From the NCBI GenBank assembly GCA_963793645.1, contig CAWCAW010000008.1, positions 124,001 to 188,000 of the forward strand: a DNA stretch of 64,000 nucleotides. The letters are read 5' to 3'. The first letter of the stretch is position 1. Each line of letters begins with the position of its first letter. Below, piece after piece: positions 42,973 through 51,777 of this stretch. Source of the DNA: CAWCAW01 sp963793645. Its GTDB lineage: Bacteria; Actinomycetota; Acidimicrobiia; Acidimicrobiales; UBA8190. Under the pieces are notes generated by a model. The model was not told the origin of the DNA, did not search any database, and saw only the letters and a list, made by a program, of their open reading frames with translations. Both the position numbers and the translations under genes were made by a program.

Positions 42973-43716
42973 TTACGTCGCCGGCAGTCGTTGCAACTCG
43001 TCGTCGGCGATGAGCAAGTCCTCGAAGAAGGCACCGAATTTCCGCTCGGGGTGGCGTATATGGATCTCCAGCACCCATAGGCCGGTGGTGGGCGGGAACT
43101 CGACGCTCGACAAGGTGCCGGTGTAGCGGGCCTTGTGAGGGAAATCCGACAACCGGTGACCAGCGAGGCCGAGATTTAGATTCCAACCCATCGTGGTGGC
43201 GCTGCTGTCGGCGAACTCGTACAAGGCAGATCCGCTCAGGCCGTCGGCGACCCACTTGCGCCGAACTTCGTCCCACAGCGCGCGCACGTCGGTGATCGCA
43301 GCCTGCATGTCCGGATCGTCGCCCACGGCAACGGTGAACCCGACGTCACCCTCACCGCCACGGAAAATCGGGCCGATATCCACGAAGAAGATGTCGTCAT
43401 CACCAAGGACGATTCCCGGCTCAGACGGATCGTGGAAATGCTTGAGCGTGTTCGGGCCGACACGCACAACGATCTTGTGCCAACCCTTACGGAGACCCTC
43501 CTCCGTCAACACCTCGGAAGCGATCCTCAACGTGTGCTCCTCGCTCATCCCGGGAGTCACGCGGGCGGCGATCTCATACGCTGCCGCCCAAGTGCGTTGA
43601 CGGACATCGAATTGCGTCTCAGGCGAGAATTGCTGACCGACACCCTCGATCTCGGATTGACCCGATTGACCGTTCGAAGCAGCGCTCGCGAATCCGTCAG
43701 GCGGGGGTGGCGACAT
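42973..43716 (-). CDS. M24 metallopeptidase-like protein (Xaa-Pro aminopeptidase fold)
   Basis: This 247-aa protein has a pita-bread-fold catalytic domain without the N-terminal domain of full prolidases. Putative metal ligands are the Asp residues in DIFFVDIGPIF and GGEGDVGFTVAVG, His in GLAGHRLSDFPH, and Glu in TTGLWVLEIHI. The ligand spacing is that of the M24 family, which includes aminopeptidases, creatinase and non-peptidase members. The first 35 residues are Ser/Gly-rich and may be linker. It is monocistronic and divergent from the ABC exporter leader. Confidence 0.82.
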   Translation of the reverse strand: MSPPPPDGFASAASNGQSGQSEIEGVGQQFSPETQFDVRQRTWAAAYEIAARVTPGMSEEHTLRIASEVLTEEGLRKGWHKIVVRVGPNTLKHFHDPSEPGIVLGDDDIFFVDIGPIFRGGEGDVGFTVAVGDDPDMQAAITDVRALWDEVRRKWVADGLSGSALYEFADSSATTMGWNLNLGLAGHRLSDFPHKARYTGTLSSVEFPPTTGLWVLEIHIRHPERKFGAFFEDLLIADDELQRLPAT

Positions 43717-43810
43717 AGGGCTTGCCCATAGTCTCGCAGCCGCTGACAGGGCCCCTCCGATTTGATAGCGTTTCCTTAGGTCCGACTAGCAGGCGAGATG
43801 AGGTGACCGG

Positions 43811-43945
43811 ATGAGAGAAATGCTTATGACCAGCTACCCGCTGGGAATCGTCCGCGCCGCCGTAGCCGGCCCGTCGCCCACTTCGGGCGTTGCACGGGGA
43901 GGCGTCCGGCGTACCGGACCAATCTCCGGCGTTCGCGCATCCTGA
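43811..43945 (+). CDS. Candidate 44-residue leader peptide
   Basis: This short frame begins at ATG 43811, five bases after GAGGTG, an excellent ribosome-binding site. The peptide is basic (MREMLMTSYPLGIV at the start, VRRTGPISGVRAS at the end) with no signal or membrane segment. Its stop codon lies inside a perfect palindrome (43939-43959), and hairpins at 43875-43889 (CGCCC/GGGCG) and 43904-43919 (GTCCGG/CCGGAC) lie within it. It precedes an ABC exporter gene. I infer a regulatory leader peptide; a ribosomal peptide precursor is a less likely alternative. Confidence 0.4.
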   Translation: MREMLMTSYPLGIVRAAVAGPSPTSGVARGGVRRTGPISGVRAS

Positions 43946-43990
43946 GCCAGGCTCAGGATCGCCAACCGGGCTAAGCCCCGGCCTTCTTCT
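43939..43990 (+). promoter_or_regulatory. Putative attenuator between the leader ORF and the ABC exporter gene
   Basis: First comes a palindrome with 10-bp arms ATCCTGAGCC/GGCTCAGGAT around one base (43939-43959), overlapping the leader stop. Next is a hairpin CCGGGC/GCCCCGG (43966-43981) followed by CCTTCTTCT, which looks like a weak terminator. About 100 nt separate it from the exporter start at 44089. Ribosome position on the leader could choose between structures. This is inference from sequence alone. Confidence 0.4.
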
Positions 43991-44088
43991 AACGAGATCA
44001 CCGCTTGTCGAGCGGTTGAGATCGTCGAAATCCCACGTCAGTGGCGCTTTCATGCGCGCTGATCCCACCTCTTTATTGGAGCACCATC

Positions 44089-45888
44089 ATGGGTGAACAC
44101 ACCCAATTCCCCACCCCATCGACCCGAGACACGTTGAAGTACTGCTGGAGTCAGATGCAGCCCGATCGAGTCGCGTTCGCGTGGAGCTCGGCGGCAATGG
44201 TGGCGGGGACGCTCGCTACTGCGGTCGCCGCGCCCCTGCTATTTGCAACGTTGTTGGGACGGGTCGCCAACTTGCCGGCTCACCCCGGCCTGTGGCGAAC
44301 CTTCGGCCCCCTCGTCATCGCTTACGCCGTGGTCCTGGCGGCGTCGACGTTGTTCTGGCGTATCGCGGGCTGGCTCAACTGGGGGGCAACCCTCCGAGCG
44401 TTCGGCCGCTCGATAACCAATGGTTACGACCATCTGATTAGCCTCAGCCACCGGTGGCACACTGATCGACCCTCCGGAGAGGTCATCTCGACGCTCGAGA
44501 CCTTCACATGGGCCTTTGTCGAGCTCATCGACACCGTGACATGGGGCGTTTTGCGGCTCGTGGTGACCCTCATCGGAGCCATCGTGGTGCTCGCCGTCTT
44601 CGCGTGGCCCGTGGCGCTCGTCATGGCCGCGCTGGTGAGCGTCTTCGGCTTCGTGCTCTACCGACGCATGGGCAAGGTCATCGCGGCCGAAAAGGAATTC
44701 TCCGACGCGCATTCTCGAGCGACGGGCGTCATTGCCGACACCATCGCCAACCTGACGACGGTGAGGACTCAGGCGACTGAGGACAAGGAGAAAGACAACG
44801 TCGGCGCATTGGTGGCGCAGTCCCTGACGGCAGATCTCCGGGCCCGTCGGGTTTTTACGGCGACTCGCCTGCAAATGGAGTCGTCGATGGCCACCCTCAA
44901 CTGGGCTGCCATTGTGGTGGGGGTCGTTCTCGCCCTCCATCACGTAGTGGCAGCAGGGCCGGTCTACCTGATCCTTTTTTACGCCACCTTCGTAGGAGAA
45001 AGCCTCAAGGAGTCCTTCGAGTTCGTCCGCTCCATATCGCGGGACTTGGGCCGATGCGCCAAATTCACCGGTGTGGCGGCTTGTCGTCCCGAAATCCGAG
45101 ACGCCGAAGGAGCTCCCGAACTCGTGGTGGCCCAGGCACGGGTCGAGTTCCGCGACCTGGTGTTCGGTCACGGCGCCGATGCGCCGCTGTTCGAGGGGCT
45201 CAATTTGTGCGTGGCGCCCGGTGAGCACGTCGGTCTGGTGGGGCCTTCGGGATCGGGGAAGACGACGTTGACAAGGCTGCTGTTGCGCTTCATGGATGTC
45301 GACGGTGGTGCCATTTTGATCGACGACCACGACATTGCCGCCGTCACCCAGCATTCACTGAGACGGCACATCGCCTACGTACCCCAAGATCCGCAGATGC
45401 TCCACCGCACGATCGCGCAGAACATCTGTTACGGGATCGAGGGCGCGACCGGAGTCGACATGGAATTGGTGCGTACCGTCGGCAAAGCCGCCCACGTCGA
45501 TGAGTTCGTGCGCCGTCTGCCCGACGGGTACAACACGGTCGTGGGGGAGCGCGGGCTCAAGCTGTCCGGCGGGCAGCGCCAACGTGTCGCCATCGCCCAA
45601 GCCATGGCCAAGGGCGCCCCGGTGCTCATTCTTGACGAGGCAACCTCGGCGCTCGACTCCGAGTCCGAGGTGCTGGTGCAAGAAGCGCTATGGACCCTCA
45701 TGGAGCATTGCAGCGCGCTGGTTGTCGCCCACCGGTTGGCGACGGTGTCGCGTCTCGACAGGATCGTGGTCCTGGATCATGGCCGGGTGGTGGAGCAGGG
45801 CACCCACGCCGAGTTACTGCGCGCCGGGCAGGCCGGGGTTTATGGCCGACTTTGGCACCATCAGTCCGGAGGCTTCATGGCGGCCTGA
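44089..45888 (+). CDS. ABC exporter, fused membrane and ATPase domains
   Basis: This 599-aa half-transporter probably works as a homodimer. ATG 44089 follows GGAG at a good distance. Residues 1-320 hold six TM helices of the type IV exporter fold (ABC_membrane). The ATPase has Walker A LVGPSGSGKTTLTRLL, Q-loop YVPQDPQMLHRTIAQN, signature LKLSGGQRQRVAIAQ, Walker B VLILDEATSALDSESE and the H-loop AHRLATVSRLD. No peptidase domain is present. The long structured leader suggests inducible expression, perhaps by an inhibitor it exports; the substrate is unknown. Confidence 0.93.
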   Translation: MGEHTQFPTPSTRDTLKYCWSQMQPDRVAFAWSSAAMVAGTLATAVAAPLLFATLLGRVANLPAHPGLWRTFGPLVIAYAVVLAASTLFWRIAGWLNWGATLRAFGRSITNGYDHLISLSHRWHTDRPSGEVISTLETFTWAFVELIDTVTWGVLRLVVTLIGAIVVLAVFAWPVALVMAALVSVFGFVLYRRMGKVIAAEKEFSDAHSRATGVIADTIANLTTVRTQATEDKEKDNVGALVAQSLTADLRARRVFTATRLQMESSMATLNWAAIVVGVVLALHHVVAAGPVYLILFYATFVGESLKESFEFVRSISRDLGRCAKFTGVAACRPEIRDAEGAPELVVAQARVEFRDLVFGHGADAPLFEGLNLCVAPGEHVGLVGPSGSGKTTLTRLLLRFMDVDGGAILIDDHDIAAVTQHSLRRHIAYVPQDPQMLHRTIAQNICYGIEGATGVDMELVRTVGKAAHVDEFVRRLPDGYNTVVGERGLKLSGGQRQRVAIAQAMAKGAPVLILDEATSALDSESEVLVQEALWTLMEHCSALVVAHRLATVSRLDRIVVLDHGRVVEQGTHAELLRAGQAGVYGRLWHHQSGGFMAA

Positions 45889-45943
45889 TGGCCACGTGGC
45901 ATTCGACGTGAGCCGAGAAGCGCCCGGGACCTTGAGGCTCGTT

Positions 45944-45982
45944 CGGCAAACGGAGGCGGGGAGGCGCCGTCTTCGTTTGCCG
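45944..45982. terminator. Hairpin between convergent genes
   Basis: Inverted 9-bp arms CGGCAAACG and CGTTTGCCG are separated by 21 bp that can fold further (GGCG/CGCC). It lies between the ends of the ABC exporter and the serine hydrolase gene, where a two-way terminator would be expected. There is no clear U-run. Confidence 0.45.
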
Positions 45983-46011
45983 GCGCTCGCGGGGAGGTTC
46001 AGAAGCGACCG

Positions 46012-47070
46012 CTAGTTCGCAAGTGCGGCGGCCAGGTTCGACAGTTTGAGCGCGCGCACGCCTTCTCGCATGGTGTCGTTGTCGAGTCCATTGGTGAGGT
46101 ACGCGAAAGAGATCCCGCTGTCGGGATCGGCCCATGCCACCTGAAGATGCGCGCCGGCATGACCGAAGGCCCGTGGCGAGTTGCCCTCCGCGAAGGCGCC
46201 ATAGCGCATGGTGTGCAAGCCGTCGTCTCCCGCGATGACCAGACCGAGGCTGCGATTGACAGGGGCTCCGAGCAAGGGGTCGTCAAAGGTGGAGCGGATT
46301 CGGCTCGTAGCGTCCTTCAATATCGCCGGGTCCCAGATGCCGACATCGTCGTGCAGGAGTGCTTGGTAGAACCGGCACATCTCGGCGGCAGTGGCCACGG
46401 CCCCCGCGCCCGGCGAGCCGACGGCAATGACGGCGGGATCATCCCATCGATACGCCAGGGTGTCTGCTTCGCCTGCCTCGCGTGCCTTGCCGACCCAGGT
46501 GAGAGGAGCCACTTCTGGTTGGGATCCGACGGGAGGGCCGAGCAACATTGGAAGCCCGAGTGGGGTCGTGATGCGGGCTTCGATGAAACCCCGATAGTCG
46601 GTTCCCGTGAGCCGGCCGATCATGTCAGCCAGCACCCAGTGGGCGGACTGGCCGTGGTACTCGAAGCGTGTACCCGGTGCCCACTCAAGCTCCCACTTCT
46701 CAAACCTCTGGCGCCGGCGGGAGGGATCGGCACCCTCATGGGGCGACATCGGGGCATTGGGAAAGCCGCTCGTGTGCAAGAGCAAATGTTCAACTGTGAT
46801 GTCCCGGAAACCGTCTCGATCGAATTCGGGTACGTAGCTGGCCACGGGCTGATCGATGAGCAGGGTGCCTTCCCCCAAGAGAAGCCACGCTGCCGAGGCA
46901 ACTAAGGGCTTTGTAGCCGAGAACATGCAAAAGCGCGTGTCGTTGGTCGCCTCGCCGAATGTCTCGAACACCACGACTTCGCCGTGGCGGGCTACCGCCA
47001 GTTGGCACGCCGGCAGCCACCCGCTGTCCACATCACGTTGCGCCAGCCCGAGCAGATCCTGGACCGTCAC
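46012..47070 (-). CDS. Serine hydrolase, beta-lactamase/esterase (class C-like) family
   Basis: This is a 352-aa penicillin-binding-protein-fold hydrolase. The nucleophile motif SxxK is S51-A-T-K54 in FCMFSATKPLVAS. A Tyr-containing second motif, FEYHGQSAHWVLADMIG, follows, and a late AFGHAGAHLQVAWADPD occupies the KTG-equivalent region as HAG. This is the pattern of EstB-like esterases and DD-peptidase relatives rather than true beta-lactamases. There is no signal peptide, so it is probably cytoplasmic. The start is GTG at 47070. Confidence 0.9.
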   Translation of the reverse strand: MTVQDLLGLAQRDVDSGWLPACQLAVARHGEVVVFETFGEATNDTRFCMFSATKPLVASAAWLLLGEGTLLIDQPVASYVPEFDRDGFRDITVEHLLLHTSGFPNAPMSPHEGADPSRRRQRFEKWELEWAPGTRFEYHGQSAHWVLADMIGRLTGTDYRGFIEARITTPLGLPMLLGPPVGSQPEVAPLTWVGKAREAGEADTLAYRWDDPAVIAVGSPGAGAVATAAEMCRFYQALLHDDVGIWDPAILKDATSRIRSTFDDPLLGAPVNRSLGLVIAGDDGLHTMRYGAFAEGNSPRAFGHAGAHLQVAWADPDSGISFAYLTNGLDNDTMREGVRALKLSNLAAALAN

Positions 47071-47147
47071 AGGTCGAGGGTTGGTCGAAGCAGAAGCCCA
47101 GGCCCAAAGGTTGGCTCGCTCATCATGGGCAGAAACATTAGGTCGTT

Positions 47148-47251
47148 GCCCGATCGGGCGACGGGCTTCAGACGATGGCGTGAGTCACACGCAGTGTGCT
47201 CCCCCTGCCTATGGGACCTCGCAATGTTGTTTGAGGATGGCCCGATCGGGC
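47148..47251. promoter_or_regulatory. Two identical palindromes in a 311-bp divergent spacer
   Basis: The spacer 47071-47381 between the serine hydrolase and the large wall protein holds no gene that I can support. It contains GCCCGATCGGGC twice, at 47148-47159 and 47240-47251, 92 bp apart. A TAGAAT box at 47329-47334 could be a -10 element for the wall-protein gene. Two identical 12-bp perfect palindromes suggest a looping or paired operator. Confidence 0.4.
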
Positions 47252-47381
47252 AAAACGTCAACGGGCACCCGGGCAACTCGCCACAACCTTCCCTAATTGT
47301 GATGAGGAGAAGTTAGGCACTTGCTTTGTAGAATTAAGAGCGTTGGACCCCGGCGGGTGACAACGTTTTGGAGGGCACACG

Positions 47382-50375
47382 ATGTCAATGAGGTCGGGGC
47401 GGACCGGCTATCACACACGTTCTCGTCAACGGCGCCCGCTAGCGCAAAAGTTGATGCGAATCGGTCTGGCCAGCATTGCCGTAGGGGGCGTCTGTCTCGG
47501 CATCGTGTTGGGGGACATCGTGGCCGGCTCCCCTGCGTTCGGGCAATCCCAGACGTGGTCGTCTGAACTGTTCTTTCCCGGTGATGCCACCAACTTTCAG
47601 GCCGTGTCGTGTTCGTCGAGTTCGGACTGCGTCGCAGTGGGCGGGTCCATCTCGCCGACGGCGGGCGCCGTGGCCACGACGAGCGACGGAGGCGCCACCT
47701 GGACCGCCCCGGTGCTCCCAGCCGGAGTTGGGCTTTTGGCCGGCGTTTCGTGCTTCTCGACGACGACGTGCATCGCGGTGGGAAGTGATCCCACTGACAC
47801 TGATGGTCTGGCGCTAACCACGAGCGACGGAGGGGTTACCTGGACGGCCCAGACGCTGCCGAGTGGGGTCGGGCCCTTGACGGCGGTCTCGTGTGCGTCG
47901 ACCTCGACGTGCACGGCCGTGGGTAGCGACTTGACCGCCGGCACGGGCGAAGTACTGACCACCTCTGATGGAGGGAGCACGTGGACTGTCCAGAGCATCC
48001 CAGGCAGTGTGGGGTTCTTGACGGGGGTCTCTTGCACCTCGACCACGGCTTGCACAGCGGTGGGGAGCGACCCCACCTTCACCGATGGTGTGGTGATTAC
48101 CATCAGCGACGGAGGCAGCACCATTAGCGCGGCGACCGTACCCAGCGGCACGGGTCCGTTAGCAGCCGTCTCGTGTCCGTCGACCACGGATTGCACAGCG
48201 GTGGGGAGCGACCCCACTACCAGCGACGGTGAGGTCATCGCCACCACCGATGCGGGGAGCACGTGGGCCACGCAAAGCGTGCCTACCGGCATTGGAGCAT
48301 TAGACGCGATCTTCTGCACCTCGACGACGAGTTGCACAGCCGTGGGGAGCGACCCCACCGACAGCGATGGCGTCGGTATCAGTACGACAGACGGGGGTGG
48401 AACCTGGGGCGTGCTGAACATCGCGAGCGGCGCCGGGCCACTGGCCGGTTTGGCGTGCTCGTCGAGTTCGGACTGCACCGCCTCCGGAACGGATCCCAGT
48501 CACAGCTACGGGATGCTCGTAGTAACGGCGGATGGTGGAAACACGTGGACTATTCAGGGCACCGGAATCGGAACGGCTTCGGCGGTGTCATGCGACTCGA
48601 CTGCGAGCTGTGTCGCGGTCGGAACCGATCCCTCTTTCACCGACGCGGCGATCGTGTCGACTGCAGATGGCGGCGGTACGTGGAGCGCGTCCAATCTCGT
48701 TAGCGGTATCGGGCCCCTGGCGGGAGTTTCCTGCGCATCGACCTCGGACTGCACAGCTGTCGGGACTGACCCGGACTTCACCTATGCCACCGCCCTTGCC
48801 ACGACCGACGGCGGGAGCGCGTGGGGATCGCAGACCCTGACGACTAGTTCCGGACCGCTCGCAGGAATTTCGTGCGCCTCGATTTCGGACTGCATGGCGG
48901 TCGGTACAGACCAGACCGAAACATATGCCGAAGTGGCCACCGACACTGACGGAGGGTCCTGGTCCGTCCAAACGATCTCTCCAAAGAAGCTCGGGCCTCT
49001 CGCCGGCGTGTGGTGCGCATCGACTTCGGACTGCACAGCCGTCGGCTCTGATCCAACCGATACCACCGGCATGACGACGACCACGACCAACGGGGGGAAC
49101 ACCTGGACCCCACACGCTCAGCCGAATGGAACCGGACCACTAGCTGGCGTGTCATGCACGTCGGACTCAGATTGCACAGCTGTAGGTAGCGACCCGAGTG
49201 ACACGTACGGGGTGGTGGTTACCACCACTAATGGTGGCAGCTCATGGGCCGCCCAAAGCGTGCCTACCGGTACGGGGCCGCTTGCCGCTGTCGCGTGCAC
49301 CTCGAGCTCGGATTGCACGGCAGTGGGAAGCGACCCCACCGACTCCTACGGCGTTGTTGTGACCACCTCCGATGGCGGAAGCACGTGGACGGCGCAGAGC
49401 GTGCCGAGCGCCGCCGGGCCTCTTGCTGGTGTGTCGTGCCCGTCGAGCACCGACTGTATAGCGGTGGGGAGTGATCCGACCGACTCATACACCGTCGTGC
49501 TTACGACAGCGGCGCCGACCCCGCCTCCGACAACCACCCCTCCAACCACGACGGCGCCCACCACCACCCCTCCCACCACGACGCCTCCGACGACCACCCC
49601 TCCCACCACTACGCCGCCCACCACCACTCCGCCCACAACGACGCCACCGACCACCACTCCGCCCACAACGACGCCACCGACCACCACTCCTCCTACGACG
49701 ACGCCCCCGACTACCACCCCTCCCACCACGACCACCCCACCGACGACGACGACGCCACCGACCACGACGCCACCGACCACGACTCCCCCCACCACCACAC
49801 CGCCGCCAACGACAACTCCAACCACCGCGCCGCCGCCCACAACGGCGCCACCGACGACGACTCCGCCCACTACGACGACCCCCACGACCGCGACGACCAC
49901 ATCGACGTCAACAACTCCTGCTTCGAGTGCATCTACGACGGTGGCTTCCGGCGCGTCGACAACGACCACATCAGCGGCGGGGGGAGCCACCGCTACGACG
50001 GCGCCGACTGGGCCCGTTACCGCTCCGTCCACCAGCCTGGCCTTCACCGGCGCCGGCGCTGAGCTCCGTTGGCTGGCGGTAGTCGGGACAGCCCTGTTGC
50101 TCGTAGGCCTCGGCATGCTCGTTCTTGTAGACGGGCCCAGGCGCTTGTGGCGCCAGCTGGCGTGGCTACACCCAGTACGTGGGGGACGCTCCTTGTGGTC
50201 GAACGGTCGTCACAGCCGTCGACACTCCATGTTCACGGGACTCGTCGATCTTCACGGTCACCGCGGCCGGCACGCGCACCGCTCTAATCGGCGGGGCAAA
50301 GCCGCTGCTAACGGTCAGCCGGCGTCGGGCACCCAGTTCCCGTGGAAGCCAAACGGCACTCGCTGGGGCAGGTGA
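47382..50375 (+). CDS. Large Cys-repeat surface protein with Thr/Pro stalk and LAFTG sorting motif
   Basis: This 997-aa exported protein has a basic N-terminus, a hydrophobic signal (IGLASIAVGGVCLGIVLG) and then 13 full plus one partial tandem repeats of about 47 residues. The repeat consensus is SCxSTSDCTAVGSDPTD followed by a TTSDGGSTW Asp-box-like turn and a PLAGV linker. Each repeat carries two Cys, fitting an extracytoplasmic beta-propeller or solenoid with one disulfide per blade. A Thr/Pro stalk of about 130 residues follows, then LAFTGAG, a TM helix and a positive stop. LAxTG is the class E sortase motif of actinobacteria. The 75-residue basic tail after the TM is unusual. Role: probably adhesion, recognition or wall structure. 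Confidence 0.85.
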   Translation: MSMRSGRTGYHTRSRQRRPLAQKLMRIGLASIAVGGVCLGIVLGDIVAGSPAFGQSQTWSSELFFPGDATNFQAVSCSSSSDCVAVGGSISPTAGAVATTSDGGATWTAPVLPAGVGLLAGVSCFSTTTCIAVGSDPTDTDGLALTTSDGGVTWTAQTLPSGVGPLTAVSCASTSTCTAVGSDLTAGTGEVLTTSDGGSTWTVQSIPGSVGFLTGVSCTSTTACTAVGSDPTFTDGVVITISDGGSTISAATVPSGTGPLAAVSCPSTTDCTAVGSDPTTSDGEVIATTDAGSTWATQSVPTGIGALDAIFCTSTTSCTAVGSDPTDSDGVGISTTDGGGTWGVLNIASGAGPLAGLACSSSSDCTASGTDPSHSYGMLVVTADGGNTWTIQGTGIGTASAVSCDSTASCVAVGTDPSFTDAAIVSTADGGGTWSASNLVSGIGPLAGVSCASTSDCTAVGTDPDFTYATALATTDGGSAWGSQTLTTSSGPLAGISCASISDCMAVGTDQTETYAEVATDTDGGSWSVQTISPKKLGPLAGVWCASTSDCTAVGSDPTDTTGMTTTTTNGGNTWTPHAQPNGTGPLAGVSCTSDSDCTAVGSDPSDTYGVVVTTTNGGSSWAAQSVPTGTGPLAAVACTSSSDCTAVGSDPTDSYGVVVTTSDGGSTWTAQSVPSAAGPLAGVSCPSSTDCIAVGSDPTDSYTVVLTTAAPTPPPTTTPPTTTAPTTTPPTTTPPTTTPPTTTPPTTTPPTTTPPTTTPPTTTPPTTTPPTTTPPTTTPPTTTTPPTTTTPPTTTPPTTTPPTTTPPPTTTPTTAPPPTTAPPTTTPPTTTTPTTATTTSTSTTPASSASTTVASGASTTTTSAAGGATATTAPTGPVTAPSTSLAFTGAGAELRWLAVVGTALLLVGLGMLVLVDGPRRLWRQLAWLHPVRGGRSLWSNGRHSRRHSMFTGLVDLHGHRGRHAHRSNRRGKAAANGQPASGTQFPWKPNGTRWGR
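47607..49511 (+). repeat. Tandem protein repeats, about 141 bp each
   Basis: Thirteen full units of about 141 bp and one partial unit encode the Cys-pair/Asp-box repeats of the wall protein. The best-conserved DNA blocks encode TCxACxGCxGTxGGxAGCGA-like AVGSDP and the GGGACCG-type GPLAGV linker. The repeats are diverged at the DNA level, pointing to old duplication rather than recent expansion. Repeat 7 is two residues shorter than the rest. Confidence 0.8.
49515..49905 (+). repeat. Thr/Pro low-complexity tract (coding)
   Basis: This is a run of ACC/ACG/CCx codons encoding Pro-Pro-Thr-Thr-Thr units that make the stalk of the wall protein. The synonymous positions vary, so the tract is under protein-level selection rather than a pure microsatellite. 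Such stalks are often O-glycosylated in actinobacteria. It is not a CRISPR array: there are no unique spacers. Confidence 0.85.
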
Positions 50376-51652
50376 ACAATCGCTTCCGGCTCTCCCGTGA
50401 AGTCGGCCGCATTCAACACGTAAAGAGCACTGCTGTCGGTGTCGGCGTCGTAGACGATGGAGAGGACCCACCCGTCGTTTTCAGACGCGTCCGGGCCGGC
50501 CGGAACGAAGACTGCTTCTGTGCCTCCGCCTCCTGACGGGAGACGCCGTACCTCGCTTATACCTCGGTCCATGTCGTGCTTGATGAGCGCACTCTCATTG
50601 TCGAGGAAGGCTCCCGCGTAGCCAAATCGGTGGCGCCGCCCGACGAGTCGTTCGTCGACTCGGGGAAACTCTTGGGCTCGGTCGTCGAGGCGTTCTTCGA
50701 CCAGCTTGCGGGCGGCGAGATCGATGGTCCAGCGCTCGAGGGTCGGCGGCCCTTCATCGGGGCCCAATGTGTACGTGTCGAACATCCGAGTGTGCCGAAT
50801 GACGTCCAATACCACGGTGTCGCCATCGTCGTAGGCATTCATGGCGTGAAAGACGTAACAGGGTTCCACGTCGACCCACAAAATGTCCCGATTGTTTCCC
50901 TCGCGCTCGAGCAGGCCGACGCGAGGCTGGTAGCTGGCATCCCATCGATACGGAAAGCTGGCCCCCGACATAGCCGCTTCCATGGCGAACACCACAGGCA
51001 GGTCGTAAATGACGGCAAAACGATTGGTGATTGACATGTCGTGGATGCTGACGGGCCCGCCGACATCGATGTTGACTACTTTGCGGACCAAGCCGCCCGT
51101 ATCGATGACCGTGTACTGCACGACATTGCCCCACCCCCAGAAGTACGACACCGCGTGGAGCTCGCCGCTCACCGGATCGCGCTTGGGGTGAGCTGTATAC
51201 CCTCCGGGTAGGGTGCCCCCGAAATCCGATGGGCCGACGGTATCCAAGTCGTACGTGAGCTCGTAGGGTCGGGACCCCGCTTCCACGATGGCGTACGTGC
51301 GGCCCGCATGCCCGATCACATTGGTATTGGGCGCAAAGTCCATGTCGCCGTGGACGGGCCCTTCACGAACTGGCTCTCCCAATGACGTGGCTACCGCTGC
51401 TGATCGCACGAATCGATTTCGGTACCATTCGGCGCGACCGTCTCGAATCCTGATCCCGTGCACCATTCCGTCGCCGGTGAACCAGTGGTACGTGGCCGGC
51501 TCTGGAGCACCGAGCGGGTTGGGTCCGTTGCGCAGATACCGGCCGCATAGGGCTTCGGGCAGTAAACCAGTCACCTTCAGGTCGGCGGAAGTGACTTCGG
51601 TCCTGACGGGGGCGTAATTGCCAATCAGGTATGGATTGTCAGAACTGGCCAT
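50315..51652 (-). CDS. Carotenoid cleavage oxygenase (RPE65 family)
   Basis: This 445-aa protein is a non-heme iron oxygenase that cleaves carotenoids or stilbenes. The four iron-ligand histidines sit in YTAHPKRDP, VSIHDMSIT, YVFHAMNAYDD and FGFHGNWVP. The family N-terminus GRYLRNGPNPLG and TYHWFTGDGMVHGI are present. AAGGAGGGG gives a strong ribosome-binding site for ATG 51652. Its last 61 bp overlap the end of the convergent wall-protein gene. Confidence 0.95.
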   Translation of the reverse strand: MASSDNPYLIGNYAPVRTEVTSADLKVTGLLPEALCGRYLRNGPNPLGAPEPATYHWFTGDGMVHGIRIRDGRAEWYRNRFVRSAAVATSLGEPVREGPVHGDMDFAPNTNVIGHAGRTYAIVEAGSRPYELTYDLDTVGPSDFGGTLPGGYTAHPKRDPVSGELHAVSYFWGWGNVVQYTVIDTGGLVRKVVNIDVGGPVSIHDMSITNRFAVIYDLPVVFAMEAAMSGASFPYRWDASYQPRVGLLEREGNNRDILWVDVEPCYVFHAMNAYDDGDTVVLDVIRHTRMFDTYTLGPDEGPPTLERWTIDLAARKLVEERLDDRAQEFPRVDERLVGRRHRFGYAGAFLDNESALIKHDMDRGISEVRRLPSGGGGTEAVFVPAGPDASENDGWVLSIVYDADTDSSALYVLNAADFTGEPEAIVHLPQRVPFGFHGNWVPDAG

Positions 51653-51777
51653 CGCCCCTCCTTGTCACGTCAAAGTCAGATCGTTCAACGTCCCAGCGGG
51701 CGAAGCCTCGCGCGCCGCGGGCGAGAACGCTCGCCGTTCATCGAAATGACGAGTGGGTGGGCTCGAGCGGACGGTTA

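Noticed and set aside
49515..49905. Regular short repeats resembling an array
   Set aside because: They are Thr/Pro codons of a stalk with no spacers; not a CRISPR array. No CRISPR array or cas gene was seen in the window.
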